Source of the DNA: VAZQ01 sp963721005
GTDB taxonomy: Bacteria; Pseudomonadota; Alphaproteobacteria; Rhizobiales; Xanthobacteraceae
DNA: 64,000 nt
Direction: 5' to 3'
NCBI GenBank assembly: GCA_963721005.1
Contig: CAVRHR010000005.1
Span: forward strand, 1,116,001 to 1,180,000
In this document: piece by piece, positions 35,157 through 43,667 of the stretch
How the letters are laid out: each line of letters opens with the position of its first letter
Position numbering within the stretch: the first letter of the stretch is position 1
Position numbers and translations under genes: made by a program
Notes under the pieces: model-generated
The model's database searches: none
Told to the model about the DNA's origin: nothing
The model's input: the letters and a program-made list of their open reading frames with translations, nothing else

Positions 35157-36483
35157 ATGACCGCAATCGCTACTCAACCGATGCTATCGGCAGCTGAGGG
35201 CAGCATACAGCTGCGTAAGGCTGTCATAGCTTCGACGATTGGCACTGCAATCGAATGGTATGATTTCTTCCTCTATGGAATTGTCGCAAGTTTGGTCTTC
35301 GGCAAGCTCTACTTTCCAAATCAAGAACAGCTGACCGCAACGCTCGCCGCTTTCAGCACCTTTTTCATCGGTTTTGTTGGTCGGCCAATCGGCGCCGCAA
35401 TTTTCGGTCATTTCGGAGATCGTGTTGGCCGCAAGGCAACGCTCGTCGCCACGCTCCTGTGCACCGGCATAGCAACCTTCCTAATTGCTTTTGTACCTAC
35501 CTATGAGTCTTATCGGCATCTGGGGCGCGGTTCTCCTCACACTGTTGCGCATGGTTCAAGGCATCGGCGTGGGCGGTGAATGGGGTGGCTCCGTGTTGCT
35601 GACAATGGAATGGTCGCGCAACCACCATCAACGGGGGCTCGTTGCTGCATGGCCACAAATTGGCGCTCCGTGCGGGCTCTTCCTCGCCAATCTGGCAATC
35701 TTGGCATCCAGCACTTGGTCCGGTGATCAGTTTGCCGTCTGGGGTTGGCGCATTCCCTTTGCACTCTCGATCGTGCTGGTTGCTATTGGTTTTTGGATTC
35801 GCCTCGGAGTACTCGAAACGCCCGTGTTCGAGCAGCTCGTGCGCAAAAACAAGATCGAACGAGTTCCCATTCTCGAAGTCATCAAGAAGCAGCCACGAGA
35901 AATTCTGCTTTCGGCACTGCTTCGGACCGCCCAAATGGCGCCCTTCTATGTCTTCACAGTCTTCATCTTTGCCTATGCGGTCGGCACCCTACACTTATCG
36001 CGTGATCTTATTCTCACGGCGGTGCTGGCGGCGTCCTGCATCCAGTTCATAAGCATTCCCTTGTTTGGGCACATCTCCGATCGCATCGGACGCCGCAATA
36101 TGTATGTTATCGGCGTCGCTATCACCGGCCTTTTCGGCTTTGCCTATTTCGGCATGATCGATACTACTCTCCCGACAGCCGTGTTCATCGCCATCGTCCT
36201 GTCGCTCATCCCACACGATATGCAATGGGGCCCGCAGGCCGCATTGATCGCGGAGGCGTTCACACCGCGGCTCCGATATAGTGGCGCATCGCTGGGGTTT
36301 CAGCTGGCATCCGTGATCGCTGGTGGCCCCGCGCCCCTTATCGCGACGGCGCTGTTCGCCGCTTACCATTCCGGCTATGCCATTTCTATCTACATCGCCG
36401 CCTGCGCGGTGGTAAGCTTGGCGGCGGCGGCATTCATGCCGGATTACACTGGCAAGGACATCTCCGTGGAGTATGACGACTGA
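35157..36483 (+). pseudogene. MHS-family MFS symporter with a frameshift
   Basis: Two overlapping frames together give a full-length metabolite:H+ symporter (about 440 residues, like ShiA, KgtP or ProP). The first part (from ATG 35157 with GAGGAGACACCGAA upstream) has ASTIGTAIEWYDFFLYG, FIGFVGRPIGAAIFGHFGD and VGRKATL. The second (to 36483) has LRMVQGIGVGGEWGGSVLL, FGHISDRIGRRNMY and GPQAALIAEAFTPRLRYSG. They join if one T is removed near 35509-35512, where VPTYES should be followed by IGIWGAVLL. The gene is thus inactivated, or the base is a sequencing error. The LysR gene next to it is intact. Confidence 0.85.
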
Positions 36484-36653
36484 CGCGCCCTTGTAACTTC
36501 GTCCGCTTAACAAAGGCCTGGTCAGCAAATCCCAATAGCGGCAGCTCGATCAATCGTTCTCGCCGACGATATCCTCGACCAGCCTGACGATGCTGCGAGG
36601 GAGCTTGGCATCTTTGAGGAGCGTCAACGCCTCGAATATTCGCCGGCGGGCTC

Positions 36654-37091
36654 ATCGGCGTCGGGCTCGCGCTGTCCGGGGGGATCGCGCTCGCGATGCG
36701 CGGCGCGGTGGCGAGCGAGCATGCGGATCAGGTCGCGGCGCCCTCCGCTCAGCCGACCTGATACATCGGGCGCGACGGCTGAAAAAGCGCAATGGCGCGA
36801 TCGAGACGATCGCGCCATGCGTTGGTTGGGCGAGCGGCGGTTCAGCGCAGCGCGCGGAAGCCGGCTTTGGCGCCCAGGCCGTTCACGCGCGGCCCGATGG
36901 CGAGGGTCCGCACCGGCATCGTGGCGCCGAGGCTGACCGAGTGCCCGAGGCTCACGGCGCCGAGATGCGTGCCTTTGCTCGACCCATCGCCGTCATGGCT
37001 GCCGCGGTCGCCCTTGCCGCCGTCATCATGGCCGCCACGGCCCTTGACCCCACGTCCGGGAATCGTCGGCAAGTCGATCTTGATCCCGGGG
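36654..37091. repeat. Direct repeat 2, right copy (438 bp)
   Basis: This is the counterpart of 33558-34001. It starts inside a 3' fragment of the ACS transporter gene and ends inside the intact DUF6600-like gene. A few bases upstream, AATATTCGC also matches the transporter gene, so the homology may have extended slightly further left. Confidence 0.92.
36792..36818. terminator. Bidirectional terminator, right copy
   Basis: A nearly perfect stem ATGGCGCGATCG/CGATCGCGCCAT, preceded by GAAAAAGCGC, matches the left copy at 33696-33722 and lies 24 bp beyond the stop of the DUF6600-like gene. Confidence 0.55.
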
Positions 37092-37957
37092 TTGTTGATG
37101 ATGTGCAGGTCGGGCGGCGTGTCGTTGGAGGTGCGACCACCCTTGATCGGCGCCGGCGGGTCGAAGTGGAACTTGATGTCGCGCGGCGGCGGTCCCAAGA
37201 GCGACGGCGGCGGCGGGTTGCCACCGGTCAACGGGGGCGGCGGGTTGCCGCCGGTCGGCGGGCAGATCGGGGGGATGAAGATCGGCACCAGCTTGACGAT
37301 GACCTTGACCTTCCAGTGCGGCACATAAATGACGTCGACCAACAGCCCAGCCGGGAGATCGAACAGCGACGTCCAGTTTGTCTCATAGTAAGCCTGCGAG
37401 AACGACACCGAGGAGGTCGCGTTGCCGCAATCGCCGTTGAGGAACTTCTTGGCTTCCATGAAGATCCAGAGCTTGTCGTTGTTGAACGCGTCGGAGGAGA
37501 CCAGCTGGTAGTCCTGCTCCGGGGGCATCGGCGCCCAGCCGATCCACTTGTCGCTCTTGCGCCAGACCACCCAGCCGGGGCTCCAATCCTGGTCCGGAAC
37601 CCAGAACCAGCCGATCTGCTCGTCGTGCGACCAGCGGCCGTAGTGGTGGACGATCTGGCCCCAGGCGGTGTCGTCGTTGAAGTACCAGCCGTCCTTGGTG
37701 TAGGTCCACTGGCAGGCCGGATAGGGGTGCCAGCCCGGCGGCGTCACGGTCGGGACCCAGATGTCGCCGTATTTCTCGTGCGTGCCCCACTGGCCGTAAT
37801 TGGCGAGGACCGATTTGAACTCGGCCAGGGTGGTGGCTTCGGCATGCGCTTTGGTGATTGCGAACGGCGCGTTCGCGGGCAGAAGCATCATCGCGGGCAA
37901 GGCGAGACCGGCGATCAGCACGGCCCGCGCCAGGCGTTTGGTCATGGCGGTGGTCAT
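36842..37957 (-). CDS. Secreted DUF6600-like protein with Pro/Gly-rich tail
   Basis: The 371-residue protein has a signal peptide (LIAGLALPAMMLLPANA, cleavage near AHAEA). Residues 45-150 carry Trp-rich repeats: NYGQWGTHEKYGDIWVP, PYPACQWTYTKDGWYF, HHYGRWSHDEQIGWFWVP and DQDWSPGWVVWRKSD. This W/G/Y pattern resembles DUF6600 proteins, which are secreted and of unknown function. The C-terminal part is Pro-rich (GGNPPPPLTGGNPPPPS), then Gly/Asp/His-rich (GRGGHDDGGKGDRGSHDG), possibly metal-binding or cell-wall associated. Its last quarter is duplicated at 33746-34001. Confidence 0.75.
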   Translation of the reverse strand: MTTAMTKRLARAVLIAGLALPAMMLLPANAPFAITKAHAEATTLAEFKSVLANYGQWGTHEKYGDIWVPTVTPPGWHPYPACQWTYTKDGWYFNDDTAWGQIVHHYGRWSHDEQIGWFWVPDQDWSPGWVVWRKSDKWIGWAPMPPEQDYQLVSSDAFNNDKLWIFMEAKKFLNGDCGNATSSVSFSQAYYETNWTSLFDLPAGLLVDVIYVPHWKVKVIVKLVPIFIPPICPPTGGNPPPPLTGGNPPPPSLLGPPPRDIKFHFDPPAPIKGGRTSNDTPPDLHIINNPGIKIDLPTIPGRGVKGRGGHDDGGKGDRGSHDGDGSSKGTHLGAVSLGHSVSLGATMPVRTLAIGPRVNGLGAKAGFRALR

Positions 37958-37970
37958 TGGTTAATCCTCT

Positions 37971-38360
37971 GTGTGCCTGCTGACATCCCGGCTCACCACG
38001 AGCCGCAGCACCTCTTTGTCGGAGCAACACGCAATCGCGTTCGAACGTTTTCGAGAACGTGGAAAAATCGCGATCAGCAACGACGCCAAGGCTTTGATGA
38101 AGGCCTGTTCAGATATCGCAAAGCCAAACCCGCACCGTGGGAGCCCGTGTCGCGCGATCGTCACAGCGACCGGCCAGGCACTCGAGGAATGGATCGCCGC
38201 GATCAAGCGGGAAGAGGAGCTCGCCTCGGTCAATCATTCGATAGCCGAGGTCGATAAGCGGCAGCGTGCGCACTTCAAGCCGGACGAAATTCGCAGCAAC
38301 GTGAAGGCTGCCAAGAAGCAGTGCGAAGACACGCTGGGCGAGAAATTCTTCGGCTTCTGA
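37971..38360 (+). CDS. Hypothetical protein, start uncertain
   Basis: The 129-residue frame is polar and helical, with AIVTATGQALEEWIAAIKRE and DEIRSNVKAAKKQCEDTLG near the end. The true start may be later, e.g. MKACSDIAKPNPHRG at 38094. It is divergent from the DUF6600-like gene with only 13 bp between the longest frames, which argues for a later start. I recognise no family and see no clear ribosome binding site. Confidence 0.4.
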   Translation: MCLLTSRLTTSRSTSLSEQHAIAFERFRERGKIAISNDAKALMKACSDIAKPNPHRGSPCRAIVTATGQALEEWIAAIKREEELASVNHSIAEVDKRQRAHFKPDEIRSNVKAAKKQCEDTLGEKFFGF

Positions 38361-38443
38361 GTTTCTCGGTCTATGAGTTTCTCGGTTTGTGAGCCGGCAC
38401 CGCCATCTTGCGCCCGCTCGCGCGGCTGCGGCCTCGAAACGCC

Positions 38444-38605
38444 TTACGCGCGCTTTTGCTCCTGCACCTCCACCTCGTCGCAATACGGACAAGCCACTAC
38501 GAGCAGGTCAGGAAGGCCATTTGGTCTGGGGACGCTGCGGATCAGCCTCATCGCGGCACCGCAAGAGGGACAACGCTGAATCGCGAGGTTGTCGGCTAAA
38601 ATCAT
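38444..38605 (-). CDS. Small zinc-ribbon protein
   Basis: A 53-residue frame reads MILADNLAIQRCPSCGAAMR, then LIRSVPRPNGLPDLLVVACP and YCDEVEVQEQKRA. Two C-x2-C knuckles (RCPSC, ACPYC) separated by about 30 residues make a zinc ribbon. Short proteins with 'CP-CG-MR-IRS-P-GLP-L-VF-C--C' are common unnamed ribbons in Bradyrhizobium-type genomes (from memory). The rest of the gap to 38937 contains only the promoter and the GGGAGG site of the next gene. Confidence 0.7.
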   Translation of the reverse strand: MILADNLAIQRCPSCGAAMRLIRSVPRPNGLPDLLVVACPYCDEVEVQEQKRA

Positions 38606-38936
38606 GGCACCAAAACCGAGGCTGGATCAGGTGCCGGGTCTATAGCTGAGTTGAGCCCGGATTTGGTTGCGCAAAAGCAACGCGCTTGAATTTTATCGCG
38701 ACCATCCGGTTGCAAGATTGATCAAATAGCGCACATCCGGCGGCTCGTGTGCCTATTTTGCCGGCAGGTCGGCGCGGCCAGAGATCGCAGCCATCGGCAC
38801 GGCGCGCACGGGCCAAGTTCGCCGTGGTGCGCGCTTCGTGGATTTCCTATAGTGCGACCCTTAAGATTTTGGCCGGCCGATCCTGGGCCGCGATGCAATA
38901 TCCATCAGAACGCTTTGGAATTCGGGAGGACAATCG

Positions 38937-40928
38937 ATGATCCGCATGCTGGGATGCGCCGGCCTGGTTCTCATCACCGCGACGGCGGCTGCCGATGCGC
39001 GGGTGACCAAGATCGAGATCGCCAAGCGCGAGCCGTTCGCCGCCGGCCAGAGCTTCGGCAGCGTCGGCGCCTATGAAAAGGTGGTGGGCCGCTTCCACGG
39101 CGAGCTCGATCCGAAGAATCCCCTCGATGCCGTCATCGTCGATCTCGACAAGGCCCCGCGCAACGCCGCCGGCATGGTGGAGTATTCCGCCGATTTCTAC
39201 ATCCTAAAGCCGGTGGATCTGGCCAAGGGCAATGGCGCGCTGTTCTACGAGCTGAGCAATCGCGGTAACAAGGGCATCCTGGCCCGCTTCAACGACGCAC
39301 CCGGCAGCAACGATCCGTCCACGGCGCAGCAGGCCGGCAACGGCTTTTTGATGCAGCAGGGCTTCACGCTGTTGTGGAACGGCTGGATGACCGGCCTGCC
39401 CGCCGCCAACGACGCGTTGCGCATCGAGCTGCCGGTCGCGGCCAATCCCTCCGGTCCGATCGTCGAGACCGTCTGGGACGAGCTGTTGTTCAACGAAGCC
39501 GACACCAAGCAGGCGCGCCTTACGTTCAAGGCCACATCGACCGACAAGTCGCGGGCCACGCTCTACGTGCGCGACCACAACGGCGAGGAGCCGAGCGTCA
39601 TCGCGGCCGCCAATTGGGAATTCATCGATGCGCAGACGGTGCGGCTGCTGCCCGCCGGCACGGCGTTCCGGATCGGCGCCATCTATCAGCTGGTCTATCA
39701 GGCGGCCAATCCCCCGGTCGCTGGCATCGGCTTTGCCGCCACCCGCGATATCGTGTCGTTCGCGCGCTATGCGGCTGCCGACGACGCCGGCACGCCCAAT
39801 CCGCTGGCGGCGGCGGGCCGGCCCGCGCTCAACCGCGCGCTGTCGCAAGGCAACTCGCAAAGCGGACGCTATCTGCGCGATTTCATCTATAGCGGCTTCA
39901 ATCAGGATGAGGCCAACAGCATCGTGTTCGAAGGCTCGATCCCGACCGTGGCGTCGGGACGCATGTTCCTGAACTATCGCTTCGCGCAGCCAGGCCGCAT
40001 CAATCCGGCCGGGCACGGTTTCATGTTCTTCCCGGGCGGCGAGTTTCCGTTTGCCTACGAGAACCAGACCGACCCGTTCACCGGCAAGAGCGACGGCATC
40101 CTGGCGCGCTGCACGGCGAGCCGCACCTGCCCGAAGGTGATCCATCTCAACAGCGGCACCGAGTTCTGGCAGGCCGGCCAATCGCTGGTCACCACCGATC
40201 CGCTCGGCCAGCACGACACCACGCCGCCGGCGAATGTGCGCATCTGGTCGATGGCCGCGGTGTCCCACCAGGGCGTGACGCCGGCGATGCCCAAGGGCGT
40301 GTGCGCCATGCCTTACAATCTCACCGACTATCGTCCGTTCCTGCGCGCCGCGCTGGTCGCGCTCGACCGTTGGGTCAAGGACGGCACCGAGCCGCCCGCC
40401 AGCCGCTATCCGCGTATCGCCGACGGCACGCTGGCAGAGACGGCCAAGCTCGACCCCGCCATTCCGGGGCTCGCCATGGCCAAGGGCCCCAACAGCAAGC
40501 CGCGCTTCGATTTCGGCCCGGACATCGGCCAAGGCATCATCGGCAAGGCGCTTCCGGTCGCGCTCAAGGATCGCTACCGCGTGCTGGTGCCGACCGTCGA
40601 TGCCGACGGCAACGACGCGGCCGGCCTGCGCTTGCCGGAAGTCACGGCGCCGACCGGCACCGGCACCGGCTGGTCGGTGCGCAGCGAGGCGGGCGGCGGC
40701 ACCGGCGAGCTGTGCTATCTCGACGGCGCGTTCCTGCCCTTCGCCAAGACCAAGGCCGAGCGTGCCGCGACCCGGGACCCGCGTCCTTCATTGGAGGAAC
40801 GCTACCGCAACGCCGCCGACTACGCCGACAAGATGCGGCAAGCCGCCGGCAAGCTCGAGCAGGAGGGTTATCTGCTGCCGCAGGACGCCAAACGCATCGT
40901 GGAGCGGGCCGCGACGCTGACCTGGTAG
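38937..40928 (+). CDS. Large exported alpha/beta hydrolase (Abhydrolase_10 type)
   Basis: The 663-residue protein has a signal peptide (GCAGLVLITATAAADA) and GGGAGGACAATCG before the ATG. It matches the 'alpha/beta hydrolase domain' group (PF20091): GSVGAYEKVVGRFHGELDP, FYELSNRGNKGILARFND, FLMQQGFTLLWNGWMTG, and the nucleophile elbow GNSQSGRYLRDFI. Members are uncharacterised secreted esterase-like enzymes often found with catabolic genes. It is convergent with the amidohydrolase gene (11 bp between the stops), so the two are not in one transcript. Confidence 0.85.
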   Translation: MIRMLGCAGLVLITATAAADARVTKIEIAKREPFAAGQSFGSVGAYEKVVGRFHGELDPKNPLDAVIVDLDKAPRNAAGMVEYSADFYILKPVDLAKGNGALFYELSNRGNKGILARFNDAPGSNDPSTAQQAGNGFLMQQGFTLLWNGWMTGLPAANDALRIELPVAANPSGPIVETVWDELLFNEADTKQARLTFKATSTDKSRATLYVRDHNGEEPSVIAAANWEFIDAQTVRLLPAGTAFRIGAIYQLVYQAANPPVAGIGFAATRDIVSFARYAAADDAGTPNPLAAAGRPALNRALSQGNSQSGRYLRDFIYSGFNQDEANSIVFEGSIPTVASGRMFLNYRFAQPGRINPAGHGFMFFPGGEFPFAYENQTDPFTGKSDGILARCTASRTCPKVIHLNSGTEFWQAGQSLVTTDPLGQHDTTPPANVRIWSMAAVSHQGVTPAMPKGVCAMPYNLTDYRPFLRAALVALDRWVKDGTEPPASRYPRIADGTLAETAKLDPAIPGLAMAKGPNSKPRFDFGPDIGQGIIGKALPVALKDRYRVLVPTVDADGNDAAGLRLPEVTAPTGTGTGWSVRSEAGGGTGELCYLDGAFLPFAKTKAERAATRDPRPSLEERYRNAADYADKMRQAAGKLEQEGYLLPQDAKRIVERAATLTW

Positions 40929-40939
40929 TGTCGGCAAAC

Positions 40940-42223
40940 TCAGGGCTGGCAAAGCTGCGAGTGCCCCGGTACGCCGCCGCCCCTGCCGGGACCGCGGTCG
41001 ACCGCCGCGCCACGCAGGTACACCGCGGAGATCCGCCTGGTGTTGGCGATGTCGTCGAGCGGATTGGCGTCGAGCACCATGAAGTCGGCGCTCTTGCTCG
41101 GCTCAAGGGTGCCGGCATCCGCCATGCGCAGGAACTCGGCCGAGGAGCGCGTCGCCGCCACGATGACCTGCATGGGCGTCATCCCGGCCAGCACCATGTC
41201 GGCCATCTGGTTGTGCGGCGCCCATGAGGTGTTGGCATCGGTCCCGAACGCGATGCGCACGCCCGCGGCATTCACCCGGCCGAGGTTGCGGGCCTGAATC
41301 CCGAATGCGGCCTGCGCGTCCGCGCGGTCTTTGTTGCCTGCCTCCAGCTCCGCCATCAGGTCAGCCGGGACGCTGTCGCGCAACCAGCTCAGATCGGTCT
41401 TGACGCCGCGATTGGGCAGCGTCGGCACCACCACCACGCTCGGGTGCTGCTTGAACAGGGCCACCAGCTCGTCGTCGATGTCGATGGTGCGCACGCCATG
41501 CGCGAACGCGTCGACACCGGCGCGCAGCAGCCCCTTGGCATCTTCGAGGTCGCGGATATGCGCCGTCACCCGCAGTCCGCGATTGTGCGCCTCGTTGATG
41601 AGCGCGCCGTAAATCGCCGGCGTCAGCTTCTGATGTCGGGTCCACCAGTCGTCGACATAGATCTTGACGATGTCGACCTTCTGCGCCGCGAGCTCCTGGA
41701 CCGCCTTGCGGCCCTCGGCCTCGGTGGTGATCCAATAAGGCGCGCTCGAGCAGCCCGGCAACGGCGAGGAGATGCCGCGCCCGGCGCTGAAGTAGCGCGC
41801 GGCGCCCGCAATGGTTTCGTTGCGCATGGTCAAGAGCTCGTTGCCGGTGTCCTGGCCGAGGCTCATGATGGCGCTAACGCCATAGAACGCGCGATGCTTC
41901 AAATCCGCCGTAAGGGTCTCGCGGGTGTGGCTGGGATGGGTGTGGGTGTCGATGACCGTGGGCATCACGGTCTTGCCGGCGAGGTTCACATGCCTGGCGC
42001 CCGACGGCACCGTTACGTCGACTGCGCGGCCGACCTGCGTGATCCTGGCCCCGTCGGTCACCAAGGTGGCATTCTCGATCGGACCCCGGCCGTTGCCGAC
42101 GATGATGCGCGCGCCTTCGAACGCGGTGACGCCGTTCGCCGGCTCCTGGGCGTGCGCCGGAGCAAGCCCGGCGACAACGGCGAGCAAAACGGTCGCCGTG
42201 ACAGTGACTGCATTTCCGCGCAT
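40940..42223 (-). CDS. Exported metal-dependent amidohydrolase
   Basis: From ATG 42223, with GGGGGA upstream, the product has 427 residues. A signal peptide (VTATVLLAVVAGLAPAHAQ) leads to an amidohydrolase TIM barrel with HxH in DTHTHPSH, the bridging Lys in VDIVKIYVDDWW, His in VTAHIRDLED and AFAHGVRTID, and Asp in AFGTDANTSWAPH, then SADFMVLDANPL. This is the imidazolonepropionase/prolidase-like branch, acting on amide, ester or ring bonds. The substrate is unknown. Frames extending past 42223 lack coding character. Confidence 0.9.
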   Translation of the reverse strand: MRGNAVTVTATVLLAVVAGLAPAHAQEPANGVTAFEGARIIVGNGRGPIENATLVTDGARITQVGRAVDVTVPSGARHVNLAGKTVMPTVIDTHTHPSHTRETLTADLKHRAFYGVSAIMSLGQDTGNELLTMRNETIAGAARYFSAGRGISSPLPGCSSAPYWITTEAEGRKAVQELAAQKVDIVKIYVDDWWTRHQKLTPAIYGALINEAHNRGLRVTAHIRDLEDAKGLLRAGVDAFAHGVRTIDIDDELVALFKQHPSVVVVPTLPNRGVKTDLSWLRDSVPADLMAELEAGNKDRADAQAAFGIQARNLGRVNAAGVRIAFGTDANTSWAPHNQMADMVLAGMTPMQVIVAATRSSAEFLRMADAGTLEPSKSADFMVLDANPLDDIANTRRISAVYLRGAAVDRGPGRGGGVPGHSQLCQP

Positions 42224-42369
42224 CGGAATCCCCCGGCGAGCTGGACGACGGGACTCTAGCGCGTCGCGCGGTAAAGCCAAATAGCGAAAGCCGGTCGCGC
42301 GGCTAATGTCGATGCGGGCGACGCCGTTAGGTGTCGCCCGCCGCCGCGCGATGCCCAGGCGCGCTGCTT

Positions 42370-43014
42370 TTAGTATTTGATCATCGTGCTGCGCGTCAGC
42401 GTGACCTGGCTGGTGACCACCACCGGGCCGCCCTTGACCAGATGGTAGGTGGCGTATTGCTCGTTGTAGACATCCTCCGCCGCCGAGCAGTCGACCGGGA
42501 CGATGACCTTGTAGCCGCGCTGCGCCGCACCCGAAGCGGTGCCGACGGTCGCCCCCTGGTACGAGTTGCCGCAGACGATCACGGTCTTGATGCCGGCCTG
42601 CTTGAGGTTCGGCTCCAGCGTCGAGCCCAGGAACTTGTCCGGTCCGCCCTGGCGGTACCATTCGCCCTCGCGCGGCTTGATCGCCGGGTCGACCACGTCG
42701 TCGGGCGTCGCCTTGCCGTTCGAACCAACCAGGCTGTACCAGACCAGCATATTGTGCGCGCGCGCAGCTTCGGTCACCCGCTTCATGGCCGGCACCGCGG
42801 CGAGACAGCGCGGCCGGGCACTGCAGCCGGCTTTCATCAGATCGAGCAACAGCAGCGCGGTGGTGGCAGGCTCGATCGTGACCTCCTTGAGCTCGGGCGC
42901 CGGCGGCGCGACCGCCGTGCTCCAGTCGGAGACCACGTCGGCGATGGACGGCGATCCGAGCGAGGCGATGAGCAGCATGCCGGCGGCAGCGGCGGCGATA
43001 TGTGACGGTTTCAT
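42370..43014 (-). CDS. Exported isochorismatase-fold protein lacking the nucleophilic Cys
   Basis: The 214-residue protein has a signal peptide (AAAAAGMLLIASLGSPSIA). The isochorismatase-like hydrolase fold is clear: TTALLLLDLMKAGC with D58, the catalytic Lys at 127 (GGPDKFLGSTLE) and VIVCGNSYQGATVGTASGAA. In cysteine hydrolases of this fold (nicotinamidase, N-carbamoylsarcosine amidase) a Cys sits where Ala 155 stands here. Either the protein uses isochorismatase-like chemistry without Cys, or it is inactive as an amidase. It follows the amidohydrolase on the same strand order (146-bp gap). AGGGAGG precedes the ATG. Confidence 0.85.
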   Translation of the reverse strand: MKPSHIAAAAAGMLLIASLGSPSIADVVSDWSTAVAPPAPELKEVTIEPATTALLLLDLMKAGCSARPRCLAAVPAMKRVTEAARAHNMLVWYSLVGSNGKATPDDVVDPAIKPREGEWYRQGGPDKFLGSTLEPNLKQAGIKTVIVCGNSYQGATVGTASGAAQRGYKVIVPVDCSAAEDVYNEQYATYHLVKGGPVVVTSQVTLTRSTMIKY

Positions 43015-43259
43015 GTTGTCCTCCCTTTATATCGAGGGGCGCGAAGGGCGCCCTGCCCCCAAGATAGAGCAGCGGCTGCATGATGGCCATGGCACGCCAA
43101 GGTGGCACGCCGATGCGAGGACGAAGCTCGTCGGTGCGCCGGACGCAGTCCGAATAACGCAATCGCGTGCTGGCCATCACATCGCGCCCGCCGGCCCTGC
43201 CCTAAAGCTTCTGACCATCGAGGAGCAATCAGGCTCTTCCGCAACGTCAGGAGACGACC

Positions 43260-43583
43260 ATGTTCACCTTCACCTCCCGCAATCTTTCGCGCGCGGCCGT
43301 CGTGGCCGGCCTCGTTCTCGCCGGAGCCGGCACCTTCTTCACGGCAGGCGTCGAGCCCGCGATGGCGCTCTGCAAGTATGGCACGCCGCATTGCGTCGAT
43401 CCGCATCGTCCCAGCCTTCCCTCGGTCGGAGGGGCGCAGATACCGGGCACCGGCTGGGTGGACCCGGATTGCGGCTACTACGGCAATTGCGATTCCAGCG
43501 AGCTGAAAGGCACCGCGCTGCGGCGCAACCCGTCCCGGCGGTTCTATCAGCTGTCCGGCATCAAAAACCTGGTCCGGCGGTAA
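43260..43583 (+). CDS. Small secreted Cys-containing protein
   Basis: The 107-residue product starts after TCAGGAGACGACC. A signal peptide (AAVVAGLVLAGAGTFFTAG) is followed by PAMALCKYGTPHCVDPHRP and VDPDCGYYGNCDSSELKG, giving four Cys in two close pairs and hence likely two disulfides. The tail is basic. I recognise no family. It lies between the isochorismatase-fold gene and the YPD-GQW cluster. Confidence 0.65.
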   Translation: MFTFTSRNLSRAAVVAGLVLAGAGTFFTAGVEPAMALCKYGTPHCVDPHRPSLPSVGGAQIPGTGWVDPDCGYYGNCDSSELKGTALRRNPSRRFYQLSGIKNLVRR

Positions 43584-43667
43584 TGCCGAAATGGCAAGGC
43601 GTTCGAAGCCGTCGGCGCAGGCCGGCGGCTTCCTCGCGTTGGCCGTTTGATGCACCGTGCCGGCGGA

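Larger units (their letters stand above)
34002..36653. other. Low-GC inserted segment 2, between direct repeats
   Basis: This 2.65-kb stretch separates the two copies of direct repeat 2. It is AT-richer than its flanks. The cargo is a LysR regulator gene and a divergent, frameshifted MHS symporter gene. The last 170 bp (36484-36653) contain an open frame reading ADDILDQPDDAARELG and IFEERQRLEY with no start, perhaps the end of another lost gene. No recombinase is present. Confidence 0.8.

Noticed and set aside
36590..38257. Plus-strand frame of 555 codons
   Set aside because: It crosses the repeat junction and is antisense to the DUF6600-like gene. No domain is seen.
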